Part shown: piece by piece, positions 35,629 through 44,197 of the stretch
How the letters are laid out: each line of letters begins with the position of its first letter
Position numbering within the stretch: the first letter of the stretch is position 1
Assembly (NCBI GenBank): GCA_026398875.1
Contig: JAPLSB010000009.1
Coordinates: 1 to 64,000, forward strand
Length of the DNA stretch: 64,000 nucleotides
Direction of reading: 5' to 3'
DNA from: Gammaproteobacteria bacterium
GTDB taxonomy: Bacteria; Pseudomonadota; Gammaproteobacteria; Nevskiales; Nevskiaceae
Notes under the pieces: generated by a model
Databases searched by the model: none
What the model saw: only the letters and a program-made list of their open reading frames with translations
What the model was told of the DNA's origin: nothing
Program-made: the position numbers and the translations under genes

Positions 35629-38016
35629 GTGAATTCGAGCAAGAAGTCGCGGTATCCGTTTTCACTGCTGCTTTCGGTCCTGTTGCTGACATCGCAGCCG
35701 CTGCACGCCCAGGAGGGCGTTGCAGCGGCTGCGTCGTCTGAGGCGCCGGAATCGGCAGCGCCGCCTGCGGTCGATATCGCTGCGCCGGTGACCAGCGAAG
35801 TGCAGGCGCTGCCGGACGAGGTCATCGCGGCACCGGCACCGACGGCCGAAGTCGATGCCCAGACGGCGGTGCAGCTCGGTACTGCGGTGCCCAGCCGCGA
35901 CCCGCAGGGGCTGGAGTACGAAGCCCATCGGCTGCTGGCGGTGGCCAGCGTGCTGGCCGACGAGCGCCGCATCCCGTCACGCAGCCGGCTCGACTTCTAC
36001 GTGCGCCAGACCGGCCTCGGTCGCGGCCTGATCGAAGCGTTGCAGTACGCCTTCGACGATGCCCCGCTGCAGACGGTCAGCCTCGATGCCGTCCACGCGC
36101 AGGCATTGGCGGCCAGCGGCAATGTCTACCGGCTGGCGCGCATTCCGTTGACCGACGGCGCGCAGCGGCTGCGCGTGGTGCTGCGCCTTAACCGGGGCAC
36201 GGACAGTGCCGTGAAGGAGCTGACGGCCGAGCTGTCGCTGGTCGGCAAGGCCGGCCCGATCGAACTGGTGGCGCAGCTCGAAGTCGGCACGATCGGCGGC
36301 CAGAGCCTGCGCCTGCAGCCGTGGCGGGTCCGCGATCAGCCCGGCGGACAACTGCTCGGACTCGATCTGGACAGCCTGCTGGCCGGTGCCGGTCGCTATC
36401 TGCCCGGTGACGACAATGATCCCGCGCTCGGTCATGCGCGCCAGCTGCTGAAGCTCGACGACGTCAGCGGCGCGCTGGTCGAACTGCTGTCGATCGCCGA
36501 ACGCCGGCGCCTGCCCAATGGCAGCCTGCCGCCATTCGAAGCGCCGTACTGGCTGGAGACGGCCCGACTGCTGCGTCAGCAAGGGCTGCTCGACCGGGCG
36601 CAACAGATCTGCGATGACCTGTCGTCGCGCCGCGCGATCCGTACCGAGATCGCCATCGAGCGGCTGGCCATCGGCGAGGCGCGACTGGCTACTGGCGACC
36701 TCGCAGGCGCTGAACGGCAGCTCGCGTTGTCGAAGCCGCATCTTCCCGAGTACCGGCTGCCCGATCTGCGCTCGGCCACCGGCATGCTGCAGCTGGCGCA
36801 GCAGCGCGATCGTGAGGCGCGCAAGACGCTGAATGCCCGCACGCCGGATTCGGTCGAGGCGTTCCGCTACATGTCGTCGTCGATCGAGGCGGTCCGCGCC
36901 ACTGCCTACAGCCGCTACAACCTCGCGATCGCGACGCTGCGCAGCGGTGACGAGAACACCGCGCTGAGCTGGCTCGATCTTCTCGGCCGCACCGACAGCA
37001 AGGATCCGGAAATGCTGGCGCTGCGCGACAAGGCCAATCTGGCGCTGGGCTGGCATTTCCTCGAGCGCAAGCAGGGGCGCACCGCGCTTGGCGCGCTTGG
37101 CCGTGTGCGCAGCGAGGGCCTCGCGTCGAACCGTGCGCTGCTCGGCGTCGGCTGGGCGCAGCTGGCACCGGCGGGTGAGCGGCTCAAGCGCACGCCGCTC
37201 GGCGACAACAGCGCGCGGGCGCCGGATCAGATCAACGACCTGCCGGCGCCGGTGCGCAATTCGCTGGAGCGACTGCGGGTACTGGAGCCCGAGGTCAGCG
37301 GCAGCTCGATTGGCCCCAGCAGCTTCGAACGCGAAGACCCGCCGAAGGACCGCCGCGAAGGCCTGCTGCGTGCGCTGCAGATCTGGACCTTGCTGACCGA
37401 CCGCGACGAGCGTGACCCGGCCGTGCAGGAAGCCAAGCTTGCCGTGGCTTACGCCTACGACCAGCTCCGTGATGGTGGCGCAGCGCGCGCAGCGTACGGC
37501 GTCGCGGTCGAGTCGCTGCGCAAGATCGATACGGCGATCGAGGGCGAAGTCGCATTCGCCAGCAGCGGCGACTTGCGCAGCACGATGATGACGATGCGCG
37601 ATCAGACGACGCTGTTCGAGATGCTCGACAAGGTGCACCTGCCGCCGGAAACCTCGACGTTCCCGCTGTACGCCCAGCTTGATCGCCTGCAGCAGCGCAA
37701 CCGCCTGCAGCAGGCACTGGTCGATGCCCGCCAGCAGCTTGAACAGCCGAGCGAATCCGGGCCGGCCGCGTCACCGGAGCTGCTGGCCCGGCTGGCCGGC
37801 TTCGAAACCTGGCTGACCCGGCAGCGCACGACGATCGCCAACGATGCCGAATCGAACATCAAGGCGCGGCTGACGACGCGCCGCGACACGACGCGCGAGT
37901 ACTTGAAGACGGCGCTGCTGTCGCTGGCTCGCCTCGAGGACACGCCGGATTACGGCAGCCGGGCGGCCGAGCCGGCGCCGGATGCGCCAAGCTGCAGCGG
38001 CAACACCTGCCCCTGA
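35629..38016 (+). CDS. large periplasmic TPR-like protein, unknown function
   Basis: A 795-residue exported protein starting at GTG 35629 (GAAGGAGA upstream) with a signal peptide (FSLLLSVLLLTSQPLHAQ). An acidic alanine-rich linker is followed by an alpha-helical body with TPR/Sel1-like pairs, for example ARLLRQQGLLDRAQQICDDL, ERLAIGEARLATGDLAGAER and AIATLRSGDENTALSWLDLL. The C-terminal 120 residues look like a coiled coil (LDRLQQRNRLQQALVDARQQ). I recognise no named family. As the last gene of the envelope module it may be a scaffold for the DUF1302/MMPL complex; that is inference. A bidirectional terminator follows. Confidence 0.7.
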   Translation: MNSSKKSRYPFSLLLSVLLLTSQPLHAQEGVAAAASSEAPESAAPPAVDIAAPVTSEVQALPDEVIAAPAPTAEVDAQTAVQLGTAVPSRDPQGLEYEAHRLLAVASVLADERRIPSRSRLDFYVRQTGLGRGLIEALQYAFDDAPLQTVSLDAVHAQALAASGNVYRLARIPLTDGAQRLRVVLRLNRGTDSAVKELTAELSLVGKAGPIELVAQLEVGTIGGQSLRLQPWRVRDQPGGQLLGLDLDSLLAGAGRYLPGDDNDPALGHARQLLKLDDVSGALVELLSIAERRRLPNGSLPPFEAPYWLETARLLRQQGLLDRAQQICDDLSSRRAIRTEIAIERLAIGEARLATGDLAGAERQLALSKPHLPEYRLPDLRSATGMLQLAQQRDREARKTLNARTPDSVEAFRYMSSSIEAVRATAYSRYNLAIATLRSGDENTALSWLDLLGRTDSKDPEMLALRDKANLALGWHFLERKQGRTALGALGRVRSEGLASNRALLGVGWAQLAPAGERLKRTPLGDNSARAPDQINDLPAPVRNSLERLRVLEPEVSGSSIGPSSFEREDPPKDRREGLLRALQIWTLLTDRDERDPAVQEAKLAVAYAYDQLRDGGAARAAYGVAVESLRKIDTAIEGEVAFASSGDLRSTMMTMRDQTTLFEMLDKVHLPPETSTFPLYAQLDRLQQRNRLQQALVDARQQLEQPSESGPAASPELLARLAGFETWLTRQRTTIANDAESNIKARLTTRRDTTREYLKTALLSLARLEDTPDYGSRAAEPAPDAPSCSGNTCP

Positions 38017-38047
38017 CGGCCGACGCAGCATCCCCGCCGTGGCTCAA

Positions 38048-38088
38048 CAAAAAAGCCCGGGACGTGATCAACGTCCCGGGCTTTTTCC
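38048..38088. terminator. bidirectional intrinsic terminator
   Basis: Perfect 16-base arms aaaaagcccgggacgt and acgtcccgggcttttt with loop gatca, between the convergent envelope module and the thiolase gene. Confidence 0.92.
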
Positions 38089-38102
38089 TTGCAGCCGTGG
38101 CG

Positions 38103-39290
38103 TCAGACGCGCTCGAAGATCGCCGCGATGCCTTGACCGCCGCCGATGCACATCGTCACCAGCGCATAGCGGCCACCGGTGCGGTGCAGTTCGTGGATCG
38201 CCTTGGTGGTGATGATGGCGCCGGTCGCACCGACCGGATGGCCGAGCGAGATGCCCGAGCCGTTCGGGTTGACCTTGGCCGGATCGAGGCCGAGTTCCTG
38301 GCTCACCGCGCAGGCCTGTGCCGCGAACGCTTCATTGGCTTCGATGACGTCCATGTCGGCCACCGTCAGGCCGGCCTTGGCCAGCGCGATCTTCGACGCC
38401 GGCACCGGGCCGATGCCCATGTATTCCGGCTCGACACCGGCATGGCCGTAGGCCACCAGGCGAGCCAGCGGCTTCAGACCAAGCGCGGCGGCACGGCCGG
38501 CTTCGGCCAGTACCACGGCGGCGGCGCCGTCATTGATGCCCGAGGCATTGCCGGCGGTGACCAGGCCATCCTTCTTGAACACGGCCTTCATCTTGGCCAG
38601 CGTCTCGACGCTCGAATCGCCGCGGACGTTCTCGTCGGTATCGAAGTTCACGACACCCTTGCGGGTCTGGATCTCGACCGGGACGATCTGGCCCTTGAAG
38701 CGGCCTTCGGCAATCGCCTTGGCGGCGCGCTGCTGGCTGGTCACGGCGAGTGCATCCTGCATCTCGCGCGTGATGCCGTAACGGGCGGCCACGTTCTCGG
38801 CGGTGATGCCCATGTGAATCGCGTGGAACGGGTCGTGGAGGATGCCGGTCATGTAGTCGAGCATCTTGGCGTCGCCCATGCGCGCACCCCAGCGGCCGGC
38901 CGGCAGCAGGTACGGACCGCGGCTCATCGCTTCGGCACCGGCGCCGATGGCGATGTCGCAGTCACCGAGCAGGATCGCCTGCGCCGCCGAAATGATCGCC
39001 TGAACGCCGGAGCCGCAGAGACGGTTGACGTTGAACGCCGGCGTTTCCTTCGGGATGCCGGCTTCCACTGCAGCCACGCGGCCAAGATAGGCATCGCGCG
39101 GCTCGGTCGGAATGACATTGCCCATCACCATGTGGCCGACGTCTTCCGGCTTGACGCCGGCATGGGCCAGCGCCGCCTTGACCGCCGTCGTCGCCAGGGT
39201 CGTCAGCGGGACATCCTTCAGCGTGCCGCCGAAGCTGCCGATTGCCGTGCGCATCGCGCCCACCACCACCACTTCCCGCTTGGACATCAT
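38103..39290 (-). CDS. acetyl-CoA C-acetyltransferase (thiolase)
   Basis: A 395-residue thiolase of the PhaA/AtoB type. The nucleophile is C92 in NRLCGSGVQAI, the base is the histidine of GISLGHPVGATGA, and the second cysteine is in TMCIGGGQG close to the C-terminus. It completes beta-oxidation by releasing acetyl-CoA from a 3-ketoacyl-CoA. The start is at one of two adjacent ATG codons (39290, 39287), directly after AGGAGAAC. The 3' neighbour is the convergent envelope module, and the gene is transcribed with the SDR and CoA-transferase behind it, though an inverted-repeat element (39321-39425) separates it from the SDR. Confidence 0.92.
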   Translation of the reverse strand: MMSKREVVVVGAMRTAIGSFGGTLKDVPLTTLATTAVKAALAHAGVKPEDVGHMVMGNVIPTEPRDAYLGRVAAVEAGIPKETPAFNVNRLCGSGVQAIISAAQAILLGDCDIAIGAGAEAMSRGPYLLPAGRWGARMGDAKMLDYMTGILHDPFHAIHMGITAENVAARYGITREMQDALAVTSQQRAAKAIAEGRFKGQIVPVEIQTRKGVVNFDTDENVRGDSSVETLAKMKAVFKKDGLVTAGNASGINDGAAAVVLAEAGRAAALGLKPLARLVAYGHAGVEPEYMGIGPVPASKIALAKAGLTVADMDVIEANEAFAAQACAVSQELGLDPAKVNPNGSGISLGHPVGATGAIITTKAIHELHRTGGRYALVTMCIGGGQGIAAIFERV

Positions 39291-39320
39291 GTTCTCCTGA
39301 ATTCCTGAGGCTTGAAAAAG

Positions 39321-39425
39321 CAATCGCACGCCAAGGCGCAAAGACGCAAAGACCAGACTGCGAACATCATTATCGATGTTCCTTGCTTGCAGTTCTTCGC
39401 GCCTTTGCGCCTCGGCGTGCGACGG
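39321..39425. repeat. intergenic inverted-repeat element A
   Basis: Arms 39325-39347 and 39399-39421 pair (cgcacgccaaggcgcaaag against ctttgcgcctcggcgtgcg, imperfect), with an inner gaacatc/gatgttc stem. It is one of six elements with AAAGGCNCNAAG-type arms in the window, each between genes. Confidence 0.75.
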
Positions 39426-39443
39426 TCGTTGATGTGACCGGGA

Positions 39444-40373
39444 TCAGACCGGATCCCAGGTGAACACGTCACCGGAGCGGTGCAGCGGATAGAAATCGTT
39501 CTGGAACTGCGGAAACACGCGGTCGACGATCGCTTCCGGCGTCCAGCCTTCCGCCGTGTGCGCAGTACGGATCGGGCGCGGCTGGCTGAACAGGTAGATC
39601 TCGTTGTTGCGCACACCGAAGATCTGGCCGGTGACATGCTTGGCCTGATCGCTGGCGAGCGCGGCGACAAACGGCGCGATCTTTTCCGGAATCAGCTTCT
39701 TCAGGCCTTCGACGCGCTTCTTCTGCTCCGGCGTCTCGTCGGGAATCGAGCTGACCATGCGCGTCCAGGCGAACGGTGCGATGGCGTTCGAGCGCACGCC
39801 GAAGCGCTGCATGTCGAGCGCGATGGCCTTGCTCAGGCCGACGATGCCGAGCTTGGCTGCGCAGTAGTTGGCTTGGCCAAAGTTGCCGACCAGACCGGAG
39901 GTCGAGGTCATGTGGATGAAGCTGCCCGAGCCCTGTTCCTTGAAGTATGGCGCGGCGGCGCGGCTGGTATTCCACGAGCCCTTCAGATGCACGGCGATCA
40001 CCGCGTCGAACTCTTCCTCGCTCATCTTGTGGAAGATCACGTCGCGCAGATTGCCGGCGTTGTTGACCACGCAGTCGATGCGACCGAACGCGCTGCGGGC
40101 GGCCTCGATCATTGCCTGCGCGCCTTCGAAGCTGGCCACCGAATGGGTATCGGCGATCGCGTCGCTGCCCAGCGCCTTGATTTCGCGAACCACGCTGTCG
40201 GCCGGCGATTCGCCGCTGGCGTCGCCGGTCAGCGATACGCCGAGATCATTGACGACGACCCTGGCGCCGGCCTTGGCCAGCTCCAGCGCGATACCGCGAC
40301 CGATGCCGCGACCGGCGCCGGTGACGAGGGCGACTTTGCCGGCGAGCAGGCCGGAAGTGGGGGTTGCTGACAT
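39444..40373 (-). CDS. SDR of the peroxisomal MFE-2 type, probable 3-hydroxyacyl-CoA dehydrogenase
   Basis: A 309-residue short-chain dehydrogenase with TGAGRGIG near residue 19, the VVNDLGVSLTGDASGES insert typical of 17-beta-HSD4/MFE-2 dehydrogenase domains, NNAG, and catalytic serine and YCAAK. A C-terminal extension of about 60 residues (FGVRNNEIYLFSQPRPIRTA) also fits that group. It would oxidise a 3-hydroxyacyl-CoA to 3-ketoacyl-CoA. This may supply the step missing from the FadJ-like protein at 42737, which has lost its NAD domain. The start at ATG 40373 is chosen from the family N-terminus. Confidence 0.85.
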   Translation of the reverse strand: MSATPTSGLLAGKVALVTGAGRGIGRGIALELAKAGARVVVNDLGVSLTGDASGESPADSVVREIKALGSDAIADTHSVASFEGAQAMIEAARSAFGRIDCVVNNAGNLRDVIFHKMSEEEFDAVIAVHLKGSWNTSRAAAPYFKEQGSGSFIHMTSTSGLVGNFGQANYCAAKLGIVGLSKAIALDMQRFGVRSNAIAPFAWTRMVSSIPDETPEQKKRVEGLKKLIPEKIAPFVAALASDQAKHVTGQIFGVRNNEIYLFSQPRPIRTAHTAEGWTPEAIVDRVFPQFQNDFYPLHRSGDVFTWDPV

Positions 40374-40420
40374 GCCTGGATTCCTTGTGGTTGAGTGATC
40401 GCACCGCGAATTGAGAAACG

Positions 40421-40535
40421 CCGGAGCACAAAGGCACAAAGGTGAAAATCAAGGACACGAAGAACGCAGCAATGACTGTCTGGTTACTTCTCTTCGTGTC
40501 CTTGCTTGGCGGTCCTTTGTGCCTTCGTGCTCCGG
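40421..40535. repeat. intergenic inverted-repeat element B
   Basis: Arms 40421-40442 (ccggagcacaaaggcac at the start) and 40514-40535 (gtgccttcgtgctccgg at the end), with inner caaggacacgaag/cttcgtgtccttg stems. Same family as elements A and C-F. Confidence 0.78.
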
Positions 40536-40666
40536 ATTTGCTTGTCCATTGATGGTGTTGTCTGCGTCAAAGCCAGCGCAGGATCGCGCTGATTCAGTGA
40601 TCGCACCGCGAATCGAAATTTGCTTCTCCGTTGATGGTGTTGTCTGCGTCAAAGCCGGCGCAGTAT
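40536..40666. repeat. 82-base-offset direct repeat at the CoA-transferase 3' end
   Basis: The 49-base segment 40536-40584 recurs with few changes at 40618-40666; both contain ttgatggtgttgtctgcgtc. The second copy includes the last codons and stop of the CoA-transferase, so the gene end has been duplicated downstream. A shorter tgatcgcaccgcgaat repeat accompanies both copies. Confidence 0.75.
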
Positions 40667-41905
40667 CTCGTCCCACTCGGCGGCCAGCGTGTCGCGGAAT
40701 GCCGGCGCCGCGACCGCGATCAGCGCCTCGGCGCGACCACGCAGGTCGCGGCCACGCAGTTCGGCGATGCCGTGTTCGGTAACCACGTAATCAGCGGTAT
40801 GGCGCGGCAGCGCGACCAGCCCGTTGTTGAAGCGCGACACGATGCGGGTATGGCGGCCGTCGTCGGTTGCTGCCGGCAGCGCCACGATCGAGCGGCCGCC
40901 GTTGGCCAGCTGCGCACCGGCCACGAAGGCTGGCAAGCCACCGACGCCGGCCAGCAGCTTGCCGTTGAGGCTGTCGGCGTTGACCTGTCCGAACAGGTCG
41001 ACTTCGACGGCGGAATTGATCGCGCAGAAGTTGTCGATCGCGGCGATCCGGCGCACGTCGTGGGTCTGCGACACCGGCCGGAAGTAGTAGCTGTCGTCGC
41101 CGTCCAGCCGTGCGTAGTACGCCGCATCGCCCAGCGCGACCCCGGCATCGATCGCGCCACGGGGCGCGACGGCGCCGGCATCGACCAGCTTCGACACGGC
41201 ATCGGTGACCAGGCCGGACCAGATCCGCAGGCCGCGATGGTTCGACAGCGCCGCGAGGATGGCGCCGGGCAGCTTGCCGACGCCGAACTCCAGCGTGTCG
41301 CCGTCACGAACCAGGCTTGCCACGAGCGCTGCGTGCTGCTCGATCGCCGCGCTGGGCGCACCCGCGTCGTAATGCACCAGCGGGGTTGCGGCTTCGAAGT
41401 AGCCATCGGCGCTGCTCAGCCGCACCGAGAACGCGCCGCGTGTGCGCGGCACGTTCGGATTCACATGCAGGATGCGGCGTCGCGCCAGCGACCAGACGGC
41501 TGGATGAAAGTCCGCGCCCGGCCCGAAGCTGCAGCGGCCATCGGAGTCCGGCGGGCTGACCTGAGCAACTACCAGATCGACGCTGGCGGCGCGCGCCGCG
41601 AGATCGCGGTAGATGCCGGCGTAGTCGAGCATCGCCAGTTCGGCACGGCCGTCGATCAGGCCCGGGCGCAGACCCGGCGTCATCACGTAGGCGCGCTGCC
41701 GTGCCTGCGGGTGCAGGCCGAGGTAGTCGCTGCGGTTGATGCCCGGGAAATGCACGCCAGTGAAGGTGACGCCGGCAGCATGGTCGGGCGCGGCCTTCAG
41801 CGCCTCGTACAGCGCCAGACTTTCACCGGCGAGGCCGGGCACGAACACGGTCATGCCGGGCTTGAGGCTGGCGACGACCTCGGTGACATCGAGCTTGCGG
41901 CTCAT
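40649..41905 (-). CDS. acetyl-CoA hydrolase/CoA-transferase family protein
   Basis: A 418-residue single-chain CoA-transferase of the Cat1/4-hydroxybutyrate CoA-transferase family. Family segments are FVPGLAGESLALYEAL, GPGADFHPAVWS, DGDTLEFGVGKLPGAIL, the catalytic-glutamate block INSAVEVDLFGQVNADSLNG and the C-terminal VVTEHGIAELRGRDLRGRAE. It would move CoA between acetyl-CoA or another donor and a pathway acid, or hydrolyse an acyl-CoA. It is of a different family from the two-subunit enzyme at 26340-27718. It lies two bases downstream of the hot-dog dehydratase gene and is co-transcribed with it. Confidence 0.85.
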   Translation of the reverse strand: MSRKLDVTEVVASLKPGMTVFVPGLAGESLALYEALKAAPDHAAGVTFTGVHFPGINRSDYLGLHPQARQRAYVMTPGLRPGLIDGRAELAMLDYAGIYRDLAARAASVDLVVAQVSPPDSDGRCSFGPGADFHPAVWSLARRRILHVNPNVPRTRGAFSVRLSSADGYFEAATPLVHYDAGAPSAAIEQHAALVASLVRDGDTLEFGVGKLPGAILAALSNHRGLRIWSGLVTDAVSKLVDAGAVAPRGAIDAGVALGDAAYYARLDGDDSYYFRPVSQTHDVRRIAAIDNFCAINSAVEVDLFGQVNADSLNGKLLAGVGGLPAFVAGAQLANGGRSIVALPAATDDGRHTRIVSRFNNGLVALPRHTADYVVTEHGIAELRGRDLRGRAEALIAVAAPAFRDTLAAEWDEILRRL

Positions 41906-41907
41906 CG

Positions 41908-42309
41908 TCACGACGGATTCTTCACTGCGGCCGTGCCGACGATGATCGGCTTGCCGCTGCTGTCGAAGGCTTCGAGCGCCAGTGTCCAGCCGTCGGCCGT
42001 GGCGGCAGCGAGGGTCGCCGTGCAGCGCAGCGACGCGCCGACCGGCAGCACGGCAATGAAGCGGGCATCGAAGCGAGTCAGCGTGAACGCGGCGAACTGC
42101 GTGCTCAGCAGTCGGCCCAGCAGCGCCATGCCGAGCATGCCGTGAACGATCACGTCGCCGAAGCCGGCCTTCTGAGCGAACGCCGGGTCGAGATGCAGCG
42201 GGTTGCTGTCGCCGGAGGCTTCGGCGTACAGCGCCAGCTGTTCGCGCGGAATCGGGCCGGTCTGATATTCGGCGACGAGATCGCCGGGTTGTGCGCTTGC
42301 CAGGGTCAT
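41908..42309 (-). CDS. MaoC-like (R)-specific enoyl-CoA hydratase
   Basis: A 133-residue hot-dog protein with the hydratase-2 signature: YAEASGDSNPLHLDPAFAQ and GFGDVIVHGMLGMALLG, where the aspartate and histidine of SGDSNPLH are the catalytic pair. It should hydrate an enoyl-CoA. It overlaps the partner gene at 42306 by four bases (ATGA), and the two probably form a heteromeric hydratase, as in the MaoC/FAS1-like pairs of steroid catabolism. Confidence 0.88.
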   Translation of the reverse strand: MTLASAQPGDLVAEYQTGPIPREQLALYAEASGDSNPLHLDPAFAQKAGFGDVIVHGMLGMALLGRLLSTQFAAFTLTRFDARFIAVLPVGASLRCTATLAAATADGWTLALEAFDSSGKPIIVGTAAVKNPS

Positions 42310-42737
42310 GACGTCGATCCCGCTGCAGGCTGGGCATTGCGCACCAGCACCACCTGCCGCGAACGGCCGAGCAGGCCGCGCTCGGCGTGGCTCACAGTTG
42401 ATTCGATGACGATGAAGTCTATCGCGCCATTCTTCTTGTCGTAGAGATCGCTGACCGTGCGCTGCACTTGCAAGTGATCGCCGGCCCGGATCGGGCCGAG
42501 ATAGTCGAACTGCTGCTCGGCGTGCAGCACGCGGCGCAGGTCGACACCGAGCGCATCGAGAATCCGCCGCGAGCTGTTCTGCTCGCCTTCGACGGCCTTC
42601 ATGAAGGTCGGCGGGGCGACGTCCTGCGGGCCGTCGTCGGCACCGATCGCTTTCAGGAACAGTGCGATGCGTGCGGCCGTCACTTCGACGGTGAACGGCG
42701 GCAGTGCATAGCCGAGATGGGCGCGATCGATGGCCAT
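42306..42737 (-). CDS. FAS1-like/MaoC N-terminal-type dehydratase subunit
   Basis: A 143-residue hot-dog protein of the FAS1-like dehydratase (DUF4442/MaoC N-terminal-like) group: DRAHLGYALPPFTVEVTAAR at the start, APPTFMKAVEGEQ and the central LHAEQQFDYLGPIRAGDHLQ. It lacks the SGDxNPLH catalytic pair, which its neighbour has, so it is likely the acyl-binding non-catalytic half of the hydratase. It overlaps the MaoC gene at one end and the FadJ-like gene by one base at the other. Confidence 0.82.
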   Translation of the reverse strand: MAIDRAHLGYALPPFTVEVTAARIALFLKAIGADDGPQDVAPPTFMKAVEGEQNSSRRILDALGVDLRRVLHAEQQFDYLGPIRAGDHLQVQRTVSDLYDKKNGAIDFIVIESTVSHAERGLLGRSRQVVLVRNAQPAAGSTS

Positions 42738-44002
42738 TACGCGGCGGCCGTTGCCGTTTCGGCGAAGAACGCGCTGATCGCGGCGTCATGGCCAGCGCGC
42801 TTCGCCAGTGCCGCTGCGCCGATCTGGCGCGCGTGCGTGAACGGCCCGCCGGCGTACGACGGGAACAGTCCGCCGATCACTGCAGCGACATCGGCCAGCT
42901 CCGGGTGTTCGACGCTGCCGGCCGCAGCACAACGCAGTGCCGCGACCGAGACCAGCGCCAGCCGGGTGGCTTCGTCCGCGCCGCTGGCCTTGGCTTGATC
43001 GTTGGCGGCCTTCAGCGCCGGAATCAGCGCGTGCTCGCCACGGGTCAGCGGCGAATCCGGGGCCAGCAGGCCTAGCTTCGCGGCCTTCAGGCGATTGAGG
43101 AACAGCGTGCGCACCATGTTGCCGGCGACCGGATCGCGCATCAGCTCGACGAAGATCTCCATCTCGTGGTCGCAGGCGGCGGTCAGCGGCAGGTTCCAGC
43201 CGCCGACCACGCAATGGATGATGGCCGTGTAGGCCGGGTAGTACTGCAGCTGGTAGTCGCTGATGCCGACCGCCTGGGCGATCGTCGCGAGCACCGTCGG
43301 GCTGCTGAAGTCGTAAGGCGCGGCGCTGAAGCTCGCGCCATGGCGATCCCACAGCGCACGCGGCTGCGGCATCGCGCGAGCGATGTCCTTCGCCTTGGCG
43401 ATCAGCTGATCGGCCGGCACCACGGCATCGACCAGCTTCAGCTTCAGCGCTTCAGCCGGGCCGACCGGATCACCGCTGAGCAGCATCTGCAGGCCTTTCT
43501 CGGTGCCGATCAGGCGCGGCAGGCGCTGGGTGCCGCCGGCACCTGGCAACAGGCCGAGCTTGATTTCCGGCAGGCCGAGCTGCACGGCCTTTTCGTCGTC
43601 CAGCACCACGCGGGCGTGGCAGGCCATCGCGACTTCCAGACCACCGCCGAGCGCCAGACCATTGATGGCGGCGACATACGGCTTGGCGGACAGTTCGAGA
43701 CGGCGGAACAATCGGCCAAGATGGCCGAACAGCGCATTCAGTTCGGGAACGGCATCGACCTTGGCGCGCTCGGTGAAGACCCGGATCATGTCCAGATCAG
43801 CGCCGGCGAGGAAGGCCGACTTGCCCGAGGTCAGCACCACGCCCTTGACCGTCGCATCGCTGGCGACGGCCGACATCAGCGCGTCCAGCGAATCCATCAT
43901 GGCGCGCGAAAAGACATTCATCGTGCGGCCCTGCATGTCGATACGGGCAACGAGAATGCCGTCGGCGTCGAGTTCGGTCTGGATGTTGGCGTCGTTGAAC
44001 AT
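42737..44002 (-). CDS. FadJ-like enoyl-CoA hydratase lacking the NAD-binding domain
   Basis: A 421-residue protein. Residues 1-200 are a crotonase domain ([34 protein letters not shown], glutamates in [20 protein letters not shown]). The C-terminal part contains helical segments and [15 protein letters not shown], which corresponds to the second half of 3-hydroxyacyl-CoA dehydrogenase C-terminal domains (FPPFLGGPF-type). The Rossmann NAD-binding domain between these is absent: no GxGxxG is present and the length is about 300 short of FadJ. So the protein keeps hydratase and probably isomerase activity but not dehydrogenase activity, which the SDR at 39444-40373 may supply. Confidence 0.8.
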   Translation of the reverse strand: MFNDANIQTELDADGILVARIDMQGRTMNVFSRAMMDSLDALMSAVASDATVKGVVLTSGKSAFLAGADLDMIRVFTERAKVDAVPELNALFGHLGRLFRRLELSAKPYVAAINGLALGGGLEVAMACHARVVLDDEKAVQLGLPEIKLGLLPGAGGTQRLPRLIGTEKGLQMLLSGDPVGPAEALKLKLVDAVVPADQLIAKAKDIARAMPQPRALWDRHGASFSAAPYDFSSPTVLATIAQAVGISDYQLQYYPAYTAIIHCVVGGWNLPLTAACDHEMEIFVELMRDPVAGNMVRTLFLNRLKAAKLGLLAPDSPLTRGEHALIPALKAANDQAKASGADEATRLALVSVAALRCAAAGSVEHPELADVAAVIGGLFPSYAGGPFTHARQIGAAALAKRAGHDAAISAFFAETATAAA

Positions 44003-44050
44003 GGTTGGGCTCGGTGTGCTGCTGTTTGTTGGGTCAGTTGAAAGTCAAAG

Positions 44051-44167
44051 TCCGGAGCACAAAGGCACGAAGAAAAGCCAAGCAAGGACACGAAGGAGCC
44101 AAGCAGATTTACCCGCTTTGCCGTTCTTTGTGTCCTTGCATGCCCCCTTTGTGCCCTCGTGTTCCGG
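44051..44167. repeat. intergenic inverted-repeat element C
   Basis: Arms 44051-44072 (tccggagcacaaaggcac) and 44147-44167 (ctttgtgccctcgtgttccgg) pair imperfectly, with an inner caaggacac/gtgtccttg stem. Element B has nearly the same arm sequences. Confidence 0.75.
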
Positions 44168-44197
44168 CGCTTCTGACGTTCTGTCCAGAATCAGGAA

